Below the pieces are notes generated by a model, which did no database searches, had not been told where the DNA came from, and worked only from the letters and a program-made list of their open reading frames with translations. DNA of 51,733 nucleotides from NCBI RefSeq assembly GCF_002161085.1, contig NZ_NFLU01000015.1, forward strand, positions 1-51,733, written 5' to 3'. This document shows, piece after piece, positions 7,242 to 15,724 of this stretch. This DNA comes from Flavonifractor sp. An112 (GTDB lineage Bacteria; Bacillota; Clostridia; Oscillospirales; Oscillospiraceae). Position 1 is the stretch's first letter; each line of letters begins with the position of its first letter. Made by a program: the position numbers and the translations under genes.

Positions 7242-9260
7242 TTATGCCCGTCCGAACCGCTTTTCGATCTGGCTGCGGGTCAGCTCAATGGCCACCGGGC
7301 GGCCATGGGGACAATATTTCACTTCCCCCGCCATGACAGCTTTAACCACCTTGAGCAGCTCGGCCTCCCCGTTTTTCTGGCCCCCCTTGATGGCCGCCTT
7401 GCAGGCCATGGTGTGGAGGAGAGCGTCCCGGGCGCTGTCCGGGTCGGCTGTGCCGCAGGTGATGAGCCTGCCCGCCAGCTCCAGCAGCACGTCGGGAATG
7501 GCGGCGGCGTCCACATCGTCGGGGGCGGTGCGGACGATGAGAGCTCCGCCGCCGAAGTCCTCCGCCTCAAAGCCGAAGCGCTCCAGCAGGGGCAGCTGGG
7601 CCAGCAGGGCGGCCCCCTCCTCCGCCGGAGGGGTAAAGACCACCGGGGTCAGGAGGGTCTGGACCATGGGGGTGTACCCCGCCGCCTTCAGGCGGTCAAA
7701 GTTCATCCGCTCATGGGCGGCGTGCTTGTCGATAAGGAGCACCTTGTCCCCCTGCTCCACGATGATGTAGGTGTTTAAGACCTCGCCTGCCATCCGCCAG
7801 GGTGTTTCTTCTGGCTCGGGCTGGATGGGAGTCTGGGGTTCCACAGGGGGGATGGTGGGAACGGGTTCCTTTTCGACCACCGTAGGGGCGACCCTTGTGG
7901 TCGCCCGCGGGGTTTCGGGAGCCACCTCCACAGGCGGGGTGGTTTTGGCCGGGATGTCTGGGACAGCAGTCCTTACAGACGATGGGGTGGGAGCCGGAGC
8001 CGGTTTGGGCTCGGGCTGTATGGTGGAGGCGGTTGGAACCGGCCGTTCCGGAACGGTAGGGGCCACCCTTGTGGCCGCCCGCACAGGTTGAGCGGTTTGG
8101 GCAGGCCGGGCGGCAATATCGTGGAGAGGCAGAGACGGGGCGGGTTTGTCCGCCGTCTTGCGGAATTGCTCCGCCGTCATGGTGCGGAAGGTGGTCTGGT
8201 GAGGGGGCACCGTGTCCTGAGCTGCCTTGGGAGCCAGCCGGGGGCTGTCCGCCAGGGCGGAGGGCCGGGACCGGTCGGCCTCCAGGGTGGATTTTACGGC
8301 GTAATACACCGCGTCAAATACCTTTTTATCGCTGCCGAACTTGACCTCCTGCTTGGTGGGGTGGACGTTCACGTCCACAGCGTTGAGCCTGGTGGTCAGA
8401 TGGAGGACGCAGCCGGGGAACTTGCCCACCATCTTCTGGTTGGCGTAGGCCTCCTCCAGGGCGGCCATCATGGTGCGGCTCTTTACATACCGGCCGTTGA
8501 CGAAGAAGTGCTGATAGCCCCGGGTGCCCCGGCAGCAGGTGGGCAGAGACACAAAGCCGGTGACCGTCATATCCTCCCCGGAGCCCTTCACCGGGGTGAA
8601 GCCCAGGGCCAGATCCCGGCCCAGCACGGCGTACAACGCCGATTTCAGCTGGCCGTCGCCGGGGGTGAGCAGGTCCTGCTTGCCGTCCCGGAGGAACTTG
8701 ATGCTCACCTCCGGGTGGGACAGGGCCAGCCGCTGGATCATGGCGAAGCAGGCGGCGCTCTCGGCGGAGTCCTTCTTCATGAACTTGAGCCGGGCGGGGG
8801 TGTTGTAAAACAGGTCCTTCACCACCATAGTGGTGCCCTGGGGACAGCCCGCCTCCTCCCGGCTCACCACCACCCCCGCCTCCAGGGAGAGAGCGGAGCC
8901 CAGGGGGGCATCAGCAGTGCGGGTGAGCAGCTCCATCCGGGACACGGCGGAGATGGCGGCCAGAGCTTCCCCCCGGAAGCCCAGGGTACCGATGGCCTCC
9001 AGGTCGTACTCGGTGCGCAGCTTGCTGGTGGCGTGACGGAGAAAGGCGGTGGGGGCCTCGTCGGCGGCAATGCCGCAGCCGTTGTCGGTGACCCGGATCA
9101 GGGTCATGCCCCCGTGCTGGATTTCCACCGTCAGCTTGCCGGCTCCGGCGTCGATGGCGTTCTCCACCAGCTCCTTCACCACGGAGGCGGGCCGCTCCAC
9201 CACCTCGCCGGCGGCGATCAGGTCGGCCACATGGGAGTCAAGTTGTTGGATGTGAGGCAT
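7242..9260 (-). CDS. mutL: DNA mismatch repair protein MutL
   Basis: Protein of 672 aa. The N-terminal GHKL ATPase has IAAGEVVERPASVVKELVENAIDAGA, DNGCGI and GFRGEAL. A proline-rich linker runs from about 335 to 485. The C-terminal dimerisation/endonuclease domain has the metal motif D511-K-H-A-x2-E (canonical DQHAx2E), ACKAAIKGG and CPHGRP, so it is an endonuclease-type MutL that nicks the daughter strand. The linker contains two peptides, at 394-403 and 452-461, encoded by GTAGGGGC-type palindromic repeats. It follows mutS, separated by a CPBP protease gene. Canonical Q512 is K, a small departure from the motif. Confidence 0.97.
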   Translation of the reverse strand: MPHIQQLDSHVADLIAAGEVVERPASVVKELVENAIDAGAGKLTVEIQHGGMTLIRVTDNGCGIAADEAPTAFLRHATSKLRTEYDLEAIGTLGFRGEALAAISAVSRMELLTRTADAPLGSALSLEAGVVVSREEAGCPQGTTMVVKDLFYNTPARLKFMKKDSAESAACFAMIQRLALSHPEVSIKFLRDGKQDLLTPGDGQLKSALYAVLGRDLALGFTPVKGSGEDMTVTGFVSLPTCCRGTRGYQHFFVNGRYVKSRTMMAALEEAYANQKMVGKFPGCVLHLTTRLNAVDVNVHPTKQEVKFGSDKKVFDAVYYAVKSTLEADRSRPSALADSPRLAPKAAQDTVPPHQTTFRTMTAEQFRKTADKPAPSLPLHDIAARPAQTAQPVRAATRVAPTVPERPVPTASTIQPEPKPAPAPTPSSVRTAVPDIPAKTTPPVEVAPETPRATTRVAPTVVEKEPVPTIPPVEPQTPIQPEPEETPWRMAGEVLNTYIIVEQGDKVLLIDKHAAHERMNFDRLKAAGYTPMVQTLLTPVVFTPPAEEGAALLAQLPLLERFGFEAEDFGGGALIVRTAPDDVDAAAIPDVLLELAGRLITCGTADPDSARDALLHTMACKAAIKGGQKNGEAELLKVVKAVMAGEVKYCPHGRPVAIELTRSQIEKRFGRA
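7881..7909 (+). repeat. GTAGGGGC palindromic repeat inside mutL, copy 1
   Basis: GTAGGGGCGACC-CTTGT-GGTCGCCC has an 8-bp perfect stem (7886-7893 with 7899-7906). It lies antisense to mutL and is read in frame as RATTRVAPTV (residues 452-461). The same type of repeat is intergenic at 39827 and 39909. Confidence 0.8.
8054..8082 (+). repeat. GTAGGGGC palindromic repeat inside mutL, copy 2
   Basis: GGTAGGGGCCACCCTTGTGG followed by CCGCCCGC, antisense to mutL and read in frame as RAATRVAPTV (residues 394-403). It is 172 nt from copy 1 and similar to it over the coding extension (PERPVPT versus EKEPVPT), so the pair may also reflect local duplication. Confidence 0.75.
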
Positions 9261-9328
9261 AGAAATACCTGCTTTCTAAACGGAGGAATGGATGAATGCA
9301 GGGGCGGCGCACCCGGCACTCCGCGGGA

Positions 9329-10030
9329 TCAGTGCAGCGTCCCCAGCAGCGTAAACCCGTTGAGGGCCATGTGCAGGGCAATGGCGCTCCAGATGGAGCC
9401 CCCCCGGTCATAGCACCAGGCCAGGGCCAGGGCCATGGGGGCGTACTGGATCATCAGCAGCAGGTACCGCAGGTCCAGGGTCCCGAAGGCATACACAAAC
9501 TGGACGGCGCAGTAGAAGGAGTAGAGGACCACCGACAGCACATAGCCCAGGGGCCGGCTGTAATTGCGGACTGAGCCGAAGAGCAGTCCACGGAACAGGG
9601 GCTCCTCCACCAGGGGCATGAGCACCACCAGGATAAAAACGGTGGCGGCGGGGGCGAAGTAGTATTGCTCGGGGTAGCTCATCAGGTTGGGGTTCTGCAC
9701 CGGCAGGGGGATGAGGCCCACCAGGAAGGAGAGTATCTCGGCTCCCACCAGACCGGTGACAAAGGCGAACAGGTTCTCCGGCAGCCAGTCCAGCAGCAGC
9801 CGGAAGCCGGTTCTCAGGAAGGACCAGAACACCAGGAAGGTGAGGGCGGCAATGATGAGGTAGTACACCACATTGGCCTCAGCCACCGGGAACTCCCCCT
9901 GATAGGAGCGCTGGACCCAGCCCATGAGCCAGGGGAAGAGAAACACATACAGGGCGAAAAAGACCCAGCCCCGGTAAAACTCCGCCTGGGTGATCTGGGA
10001 GCGCCAGGGGCGGCGCCGTCCGGTGAGCAT
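9329..10030 (-). CDS. CPBP-family intramembrane metalloprotease
   Basis: Protein of 233 aa with about six hydrophobic segments. It carries the CAAX/bacteriocin-processing signature: EE-x3-R as E142-E-P-L-F-R147, a middle aromatic stretch (SFYCAVQF) and a C-terminal ALHMALNG that supplies His and Asn. The family cleaves within membranes; in bacteria roles include bacteriocin immunity and maturation, and the substrate here is unknown. The ATG at 10030 has AGGAGG 9 nt upstream. It is inserted between mutS and mutL, which are usually adjacent. Confidence 0.88.
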   Translation of the reverse strand: MLTGRRRPWRSQITQAEFYRGWVFFALYVFLFPWLMGWVQRSYQGEFPVAEANVVYYLIIAALTFLVFWSFLRTGFRLLLDWLPENLFAFVTGLVGAEILSFLVGLIPLPVQNPNLMSYPEQYYFAPAATVFILVVLMPLVEEPLFRGLLFGSVRNYSRPLGYVLSVVLYSFYCAVQFVYAFGTLDLRYLLLMIQYAPMALALAWCYDRGGSIWSAIALHMALNGFTLLGTLH

Positions 10031-10059
10031 GGTGTGTTCCTCCTTTTTTGTGGTTGGTT

Positions 10060-12657
10060 TTATACCAGCTGCTTCAATTCAAAGAGCAGGTTCATGGCCT
10101 CGATGGGGGTGAGGGTGTTGAGATCCACCCCCTGGAGCCGTCGGGCCACCTCTCCGCCTCCCATGTCCAGCAGGGACATCTGGCCGGTGGTCTGAGCCGC
10201 CGGGGCCTGGGGGGTCTGGACGCCTCCGGACTCCAGCTCCTTCAGAATGTGGCGGGCCCGGGTGATGACCTTGTCGGGTACCCCAGCCAGCTTGGCCACC
10301 TCGATGCCGTAGCTCTGGTCGGCCCCGCCGGGGACGATCTTCCGCAGGAAGAGGATGTCGTCCCCCTTCTTCTTGGCGGCGATGTTGTAGTTCTTCACCC
10401 CGGGGATAACTCCCTCCAGGGCGGTGATCTCATGGTAGTGGGTGGCGAAGAGGGTCTTGGCACCCAGCCGCTTTTTGTCGGCGCAGTACTCCAGCACCGC
10501 ACGGGCGATGGACATACCGTCGTAGGTGGAGGTGCCCCGGCCGATCTCGTCCAGGATGAGCAGGCTTTTGCTGGTGGCGTTTTTCAGCAGCTCCGCCACC
10601 TCAGTCATCTCCACCATAAAGGTGGACTGGCCGGCGCTCAGGTCGTCGCTGGCTCCGATGCGGGTAAATACCCGGTCCACGATGCCGATGCGGGCCGACC
10701 TGGCGGGGACAAAGGAGCCCATCTGGGCCATGAGGACAATGAGGGCCACCTGCCGCATATAGGTGGACTTGCCTGCCATGTTGGGGCCGGTGATGATGGC
10801 CACCGTGTTGTCCTTCCCGTCCATCCGGGTGTCATTGGGGACAAAGAGGGCGTTTTTCAGCATTTTTTCCACCACCGGGTGGCGGCCCTCGGAGATCTCG
10901 ATGGTGTCGGACAGGTCCACCTCGGGGCGGCAGTAGCCGTTCTCGGCGGCTACGGCGGCAAAGGAGGCCAGCACGTCCACCTGGGCTACGGCGGCGGCGG
11001 AGCGCTGGATGTCCCCCACCCGGGCGGCAGCTTGCTGCTGCAGGTCGCAGAACAGCTGATACTCCAGGGCGGTGACCCGGTCCTGGGCGGACAGGATCTC
11101 GTGCTCCAGGTCCTTCAGCTCCTGGGTGATGAATCGCTCACAGTTGACCAGGGTCTGCTTGCGGATGTAATCCTCGGGCACCTGGTCATAGTAGGACTTG
11201 GATACCTCGATGTAGTAACCGAATACCTTGTTGAAGCCCACCTTCAGGCTCTTGATGCCGGTCTTTTCCTTCTCCCGGGCTTCCACGGCGGCCACCAGGT
11301 CCTTGCCGTTGGTGAGGATGTCCCGCAGCCGGTCCACCTCGGCATTATAGCCCGCCCGGATAAAGCCGCCCTCCCGGACGGAGAAGGGGGGCTCGTCCAC
11401 AATGGCGGAGCAGATCAGCTCCCGCAGGTCGGGCAGGTCGTCCAGGGCGGCGGACAGGGCGGTGAGCAGGGCCCCGGAATAGGGGGAGAGCAGCTCCCGC
11501 AGCCGGGGCAGCCTGCCCAGACCGGCGGCCAGGGCGGCCAGGTCCCGGCCTCCCGCGGTGCCGTATACGATGCGGCCGATGAGCCGCTCCAGATCGGTGA
11601 CCTCCCGCAGAGTGTTTTTCAGCTCGTCCCGGCCGATGGGGTCGCCCACCAGCTCCTCCACCGCCCCCAGCCGGCGGCTGATGGCGCCGGGGGAGAGCAG
11701 GGGCCGCTCCATCCAGGCGCGGATGAGCCGGTGGCCCATGGCGGTGCGGGTCTTGTCCAGCACCCAAAGCAGAGAGCCCTTCTTCTCCTTGGAGCGGAGG
11801 GTCTCGGTGAGCTCCAGATTGCGCCGGGCGGTGAGGTCCAGCTCCATAAACTGACCGGAGGTGTACCAGGAGAGGGTGGTGATGTGGGAGAGGTCGGTCT
11901 TCTGGGTCTCGTACAGGTAACTCAAAAGGCCCCCCACCGCTTGGAGGGCGTGGTCGTCCCCCTGGGGCAGCTGATCCAGGCCGCTGGTGAACTGCTCCTC
12001 CACCAGGGAGCGGGCAGCGTCGGGCCGGAAGCGGGCTTCCCCACCGTTCTCGCACCGGCAGTCCAGCTTATTGGTGAGAAAGTCCAGCAGGGCGGCGTCG
12101 CTGTAGGCCCCATCGGACAGCATGGCCTCCCGGGGGGAGAAGCGGCCCAGCTCGTTGCACAGGTGCTCCCTGCTGTCGGGGCCGGTAAAGGAGGTGACGG
12201 AGATCTCGCCGGTGGAGATGTCGCAGAAGCACAGCCCCGCCCCGGCGGAGTCCTCGTAGATGGCGCAGATGAAGTTGTTGCGGCCCTCCTCCAGCATGGA
12301 GGAGGCGATGACGGTGCCGGGGGTGACGATGCGGATGATGTCCCGATCCACCAGCCCCTTGGCGGTGGCGGGGTCCTCCATCTGCTCGCAGATGGCCACC
12401 TTGTAGCCCTTGGCGATGAGCCGGGCGATATAGGCGTCGGCACTGTGGTAGGGCACGCCGCACATGGGGGTGCGCTGATCCTCCGGCTTGCCCCGGTCCC
12501 GGGTGGTGAGGGTGAGATCCAGCTCCCTGGAGGCCAGCTTGGCGTCCTCCTGGAACATCTCGTAGAAGTCGCCCAGCCGGAAAAAGAGGATGCAGTCCGG
12601 GTGAAGCTCTTTCATTTTCAGATATTGGCGCATCATGGGGGTCAGCTCGGACGGCAT
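10060..12657 (-). CDS. mutS: DNA mismatch repair protein MutS
   Basis: Protein of 865 aa. The N-terminal mismatch-binding motif is FFRLGDFYEMF. The ABC-type ATPase has Walker A GPNMAGKST (from residue 624), a DEIGRGTSTYDG Walker B/signature region and FATHYHE. MutS recognises mismatches and hands over to MutL. The ATG at 12657 is chosen: it starts the conserved MPSELTPMMRQYLKMK segment and is preceded by AAAAGGAG. An upstream in-frame extension would only translate the 40-bp repeat at 12701-12740. The gene lies downstream of miaB, separated by the GIY-YIG unit. Confidence 0.98.
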   Translation of the reverse strand: MPSELTPMMRQYLKMKELHPDCILFFRLGDFYEMFQEDAKLASRELDLTLTTRDRGKPEDQRTPMCGVPYHSADAYIARLIAKGYKVAICEQMEDPATAKGLVDRDIIRIVTPGTVIASSMLEEGRNNFICAIYEDSAGAGLCFCDISTGEISVTSFTGPDSREHLCNELGRFSPREAMLSDGAYSDAALLDFLTNKLDCRCENGGEARFRPDAARSLVEEQFTSGLDQLPQGDDHALQAVGGLLSYLYETQKTDLSHITTLSWYTSGQFMELDLTARRNLELTETLRSKEKKGSLLWVLDKTRTAMGHRLIRAWMERPLLSPGAISRRLGAVEELVGDPIGRDELKNTLREVTDLERLIGRIVYGTAGGRDLAALAAGLGRLPRLRELLSPYSGALLTALSAALDDLPDLRELICSAIVDEPPFSVREGGFIRAGYNAEVDRLRDILTNGKDLVAAVEAREKEKTGIKSLKVGFNKVFGYYIEVSKSYYDQVPEDYIRKQTLVNCERFITQELKDLEHEILSAQDRVTALEYQLFCDLQQQAAARVGDIQRSAAAVAQVDVLASFAAVAAENGYCRPEVDLSDTIEISEGRHPVVEKMLKNALFVPNDTRMDGKDNTVAIITGPNMAGKSTYMRQVALIVLMAQMGSFVPARSARIGIVDRVFTRIGASDDLSAGQSTFMVEMTEVAELLKNATSKSLLILDEIGRGTSTYDGMSIARAVLEYCADKKRLGAKTLFATHYHEITALEGVIPGVKNYNIAAKKKGDDILFLRKIVPGGADQSYGIEVAKLAGVPDKVITRARHILKELESGGVQTPQAPAAQTTGQMSLLDMGGGEVARRLQGVDLNTLTPIEAMNLLFELKQLV

Positions 12658-12700
12658 GGCGGGCGCTCCTTTTCTAAATGATAATTGAAATGGAAAGGGA

Positions 12701-12740
12701 CGGATTGCCGCGCCAGTGTGCGCACTGGCTCGCAATGACG
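12701..12740 (+). repeat. 40-bp dispersed palindromic repeat, copy 2
   Basis: Matches the copy at 41-80 at all but two positions and is in the same orientation. It ends 3 nt before the GIY-YIG stop codon and faces the inverted copy at 13043-13082. Confidence 0.85.
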
Positions 12741-12743
12741 GCC

Positions 12744-13025
12744 CTATAGTGTGGGGTACAGATCAGTCCATCCGGGATTCCGGCGGTTGACCAGGGCGTT
12801 TTTTCGTTTCCTGGACCAGGATTTGATCTGCTTTTCTCGGGCAATGGCTGATTGGATGGATGGGGTGGCCTCAAAATAGACCAATTTTGTAATATCATAA
12901 CGGGCGGTATAGCTGGCGGGATCGGCATGGGCGCGGTGCTGGGCGACCCGGCGGACCAGGTCCCGGGTTACCCCGGTGTAAATGGCTACATTGGTGGCGT
13001 TTGCCAGGATATAGACGTAATACAT
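12744..13025 (-). CDS. GIY-YIG nuclease-domain protein
   Basis: Protein of 93 aa that is essentially one GIY-YIG domain: YYVYILAN (the GIY strand), YTGVTRDLVRRVAQHR (YIG strand with the catalytic Arg region), LVYFEATPSIQSAIAREKQIK (with the catalytic Glu) and a basic SWSRKRKNALVNRRNP tail. It belongs to the short UPF0213/YhbQ-like group, whose cellular role is not settled. The ATG at 13025 begins the domain; a longer frame to 13067 would translate the inverted repeat. It is bracketed by 40-bp inverted repeats, unlike any other gene in the window. Confidence 0.88.
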   Translation of the reverse strand: MYYVYILANATNVAIYTGVTRDLVRRVAQHRAHADPASYTARYDITKLVYFEATPSIQSAIAREKQIKSWSRKRKNALVNRRNPGWTDLYPTL

Positions 13026-13042
13026 GGCTCCGTTCTCCTGCC

Positions 13043-13082
13043 TGTCATTGCGCGCCAGTGCGCGCACTGGCGTGGCAATCCG
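13043..13082 (-). repeat. 40-bp dispersed palindromic repeat, copy 3 (inverted)
   Basis: Reverse-complement copy of the repeats at 41-80 and 12701-12740. It lies between the GIY-YIG start and the miaB stop, and its CGGATTGCC end is outermost. Confidence 0.85.
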
Positions 13083-13086
13083 TATT

Positions 13087-14493
13087 TTACTCCGCCTTCT
13101 CCCCCATCAAAGACCACTTATTGGCCCCGGTGATCTTCACGTCCACAAACTGGCCGATGAGGGACTCGTCTCCGGTGAGGCGCACCAGCCGGTTGCCGGG
13201 GGTGCGGGCGGTGAGGCCCTTGTCGTCGGTGCCGTCCACCAGACAGCGCACCGTCTTGCCGATGTAGGCCGCGTGCTTTTCCTCGGAAATTTGATCCTGC
13301 CGCTCCACCAGCCGCTGGAACCAGGCCGCCTTCTCCTCCTTGGAGACGGGGTCTTCCATCTTGGCGGCGGGGGTGCCCACACGGGGGGAATAAATAAAGG
13401 TAAAGAGGGCGTCAAACCGCACCTCGTCCAGCAGGGTCATGGTCTGCTCGAACTCCTGGGCGGTTTCCCCGGGAAATCCCACAATGACGTCGGAGGTGAT
13501 GACCACATCGGGGATGGCCTCACGCAAACGGCGCACCTTGTCCAGATAGCCCGCCCGGTCGTATACCCGGTTCATGGCTTTCAGCACCCGGTCGCTGCCC
13601 GCCTGGAAGGGCAGATGGAAGCAGGGGGCGATCTTGGGGGAGGACGCCATGGTGTCAAAGAGCTTCTGGGAGGCGTCCTTGGGGTGGCTGGTCATGAAGC
13701 GCAGCAGGAAGTCCCCCTCGATCTCGGAGGCCGCCTTCAACAGGTCTGCAAAGTCCATGGGGTCGTCCAGGTCCTTGCCGTAGGAGTTGACGTTCTGGCC
13801 CAGCAGGGTAATGTCCTTGTACCCCTCGGCCACCAGGCCCCGGATCTCCTCCAGAATGACCTCCGGCTGACGGGACCGCTCCCGGCCCCGGACGTAGGGC
13901 ACGATGCAGTAGGTGCAGAAGTTGTTGCAGCCGTACATGATGGACACCCAGGCCTTTACCTTGTCCTGACGCACCACCGGGATGCCCTCGGCGATGGACC
14001 CGGGCTCGTCGGCGATGTCGAAAATGCGGCCCCGGCGGGTCACCAGCCGGTACAAGAGTTCCGGGAACCGCCACAGGGCGTGGGGCCCGAACACCAGGTC
14101 CACCTGCCGGTAGCTCTCCTTGATCTTCTGGGCACGGTGGGGCTCCTGGGCCATGCAGCCGCACACGCAGATGAGCTGGTTGGGCTTCTGGCGCTTGGTA
14201 TGCACCAGCGCGCCCACGTTGCCCAATACCCGCATCTCGGCGTGCTCCCGGATGGCGCAGGTGTTGATGAGGATCAGATCGGCTTCCGCCTCGCTGTCGG
14301 TGAAGTCGTAGCCCATCTCCCGCAGGTAGCCCCGCAGCCGCTCGGAGTCGGCCTCATTCTGCTGGCAGCCGTAGGTGTCCACGAAGGCTAGGGGGGCGGT
14401 GGGACGGGCGGCGTTGCGCTCATGGAGTTTCTGGCAGAAGTCCCGCTGACGCGCCACGTCGGCGGGGGAAATTTTGGTGGTCTGTCGGTTCAA
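13087..14493 (-). CDS. miaB: tRNA-2-methylthio-N6-dimethylallyladenosine synthase MiaB
   Basis: Radical-SAM methylthiotransferase of 468 aa that modifies A37 of tRNAs reading UNN codons. The N-terminal MTTase domain binds an auxiliary 4Fe-4S cluster through C43 (TYGCQQNEADSE), C79 (NTCAIRE) and C113. The radical-SAM triad is C189-x3-C193-x2-C196, followed by VPYVRGRERSR. A C-terminal TRAM domain ends the protein. A TTG start at 14493 has GGGAGG 7 nt upstream. It heads the minus-strand block with its own promoter. MiaB acts after MiaA prenylation; miaA must be elsewhere. Confidence 0.96.
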   Translation of the reverse strand: MNRQTTKISPADVARQRDFCQKLHERNAARPTAPLAFVDTYGCQQNEADSERLRGYLREMGYDFTDSEAEADLILINTCAIREHAEMRVLGNVGALVHTKRQKPNQLICVCGCMAQEPHRAQKIKESYRQVDLVFGPHALWRFPELLYRLVTRRGRIFDIADEPGSIAEGIPVVRQDKVKAWVSIMYGCNNFCTYCIVPYVRGRERSRQPEVILEEIRGLVAEGYKDITLLGQNVNSYGKDLDDPMDFADLLKAASEIEGDFLLRFMTSHPKDASQKLFDTMASSPKIAPCFHLPFQAGSDRVLKAMNRVYDRAGYLDKVRRLREAIPDVVITSDVIVGFPGETAQEFEQTMTLLDEVRFDALFTFIYSPRVGTPAAKMEDPVSKEEKAAWFQRLVERQDQISEEKHAAYIGKTVRCLVDGTDDKGLTARTPGNRLVRLTGDESLIGQFVDVKITGANKWSLMGEKAE

Positions 14494-14528
14494 AACGGTT
14501 CCTCCCGAAAAGTCTGTATCAATGTTTA

Positions 14529-14557
14529 ATCATAGCACTTTTTGCGCTCAAACACAA
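14529..14557 (-). promoter_or_regulatory. Promoter for miaB
   Basis: TTGTGT (14557-14552), a 17-nt spacer and TATGAT (14534-14529) on the minus strand, back to back with the promoter of the alanine-racemase-like gene. Confidence 0.7.
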
Positions 14558-14574
14558 GGCCCGTCCCCTTTTCA

Positions 14575-14603
14575 TTGACTCAAATCGGCAGGGAGTATAT
14601 AAT
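14575..14603 (+). promoter_or_regulatory. Promoter for the alanine-racemase-like gene
   Basis: TTGACT (14575-14580), a 17-nt spacer and TATAAT (14598-14603). It starts the plus-strand block. Confidence 0.82.
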
Positions 14604-14636
14604 GGAAAGGACTATCCACGGAAAGGCGGCGGAGCC

Positions 14637-15704
14637 ATGAAAACCCTGGTCATCGAGCGGGATGCACTGAAGAATAATATCTCCGTGGTCAAGGAGCGGG
14701 CGGGGGGCGCCGTGATCTACGGCGTGGTCACCGGAGACGGCCAGGGAGCCGGTCTGGTGGAGCTGGCAAAGGCCCTCCGGGCCGAGGGCATCGGCCGCTT
14801 CGCCGTGTCCGAGGTGGCGGAGGCCGCCGCCCTGCGGAAGGCGGGCTTTGTGGAGGAGGAGATTCTCATGCTCCGCTGTACCACCGACCGGGAGGAGCTG
14901 GAGCAGCTGCTGGATCTCAACGTGATCTGCACCGTGGGCTCCCACGACAGCGGCATGGCCCTCAACGGGGTGGCGGAGGCCCGCTCCACCGTTGCCGAGG
15001 CCCACATCCAGATTGACACCGGCATGGGCTTCGGGGGCTTTCTCTCCAGCGAGCCGGAGAAGATCCTGTCTACCTTCCGGGACCTGTCCAGCATTGCCGT
15101 GTCCGGGGTGTGTACCCAGCTGTATACCAAGAGCCGCAAGGGCAAGGCCCTGGCGGCCCAGGTGGAGGAGTTCACCAAAACGGTGGAGGCCATCCACGCC
15201 GCCGGGTTTGAGACGGGCACCGTCCACGCCGCCGGGTCCTATGTGCTGATGCACCATCCTGCCGCCCGGCTGGGGGGCGTCCGGGCGGGTACGGTCCTTA
15301 TGGGCCGGTGCCGCCGGGCCAGAGGAGACGGCCTGCGCCGGGTGGGCTACGGCGAGGTCAAGGTGGAGGAGACCCGCTGGGTGCCCAAGGGCCACATTGT
15401 GGGGGGCAACACCCCCGCGCCCCTGAAGAAAAACACCCGGGTGGCGGTGCTGCCCGTGGGTTATCAGAACGGCTTCGGCATGGGCCGCCCCTGGGCGGGA
15501 GGCCTGCTGGATGCCATCCGCCGCTGGCTCACCCAGCGGCAGATCACCGTCCGGGTCAACGGCCAGAAGGCCAGGGTCATCGGGGGCATCGGCGCCATCG
15601 AGACCATTGTGGATGTGACCGACCTGAAATGTACCGCCGGAGACAAGGCGGTGTTCGATATCGACCCCATTTTTGTCAAGGGGTTTGTCCGTGAATATCG
15701 GTAA
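14637..15704 (+). CDS. Alanine-racemase-family protein lacking the PLP lysine
   Basis: Protein of 355 aa with the two-domain alanine racemase layout: an N-terminal TIM barrel (to about 225) and a C-terminal beta domain with RVGYGEV and LPVGYQNGFGMGRP. In active racemases the N-terminal motif reads AVVKANAYGHG, the Lys forming the PLP aldimine; here it is GVVTGDGQGAG with Thr32 in that place. The other half of the two-base mechanism (the YG tyrosine) appears kept. Racemase activity is therefore doubtful, and a binding or regulatory role is possible. A GGCGGAG site precedes the ATG. It is followed by dtd, another D-amino-acid-related gene. Confidence 0.85.
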   Translation: MKTLVIERDALKNNISVVKERAGGAVIYGVVTGDGQGAGLVELAKALRAEGIGRFAVSEVAEAAALRKAGFVEEEILMLRCTTDREELEQLLDLNVICTVGSHDSGMALNGVAEARSTVAEAHIQIDTGMGFGGFLSSEPEKILSTFRDLSSIAVSGVCTQLYTKSRKGKALAAQVEEFTKTVEAIHAAGFETGTVHAAGSYVLMHHPAARLGGVRAGTVLMGRCRRARGDGLRRVGYGEVKVEETRWVPKGHIVGGNTPAPLKKNTRVAVLPVGYQNGFGMGRPWAGGLLDAIRRWLTQRQITVRVNGQKARVIGGIGAIETIVDVTDLKCTAGDKAVFDIDPIFVKGFVREYR

Positions 15705-15724
15705 ATGAGAAAGGAATTTATACT

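Larger units (their letters stand above)
12701..13082. mobile_element. Candidate 382-bp element: GIY-YIG gene with 40-bp terminal inverted repeats
   Basis: The two 40-bp repeats are inverted with respect to each other, with the CGGATTGCC ends outward and the AATGACA ends facing the single GIY-YIG gene. The unit is inserted between the miaB stop (13087) and mutS. No clear target-site duplication is visible. Mobility is an inference. Confidence 0.5.

Noticed and set aside
12658-12735. In-frame N-terminal extension of MutS
   Set aside because: It would translate the 40-bp dispersed repeat; AAAAGGAG and the conserved start support 12657.
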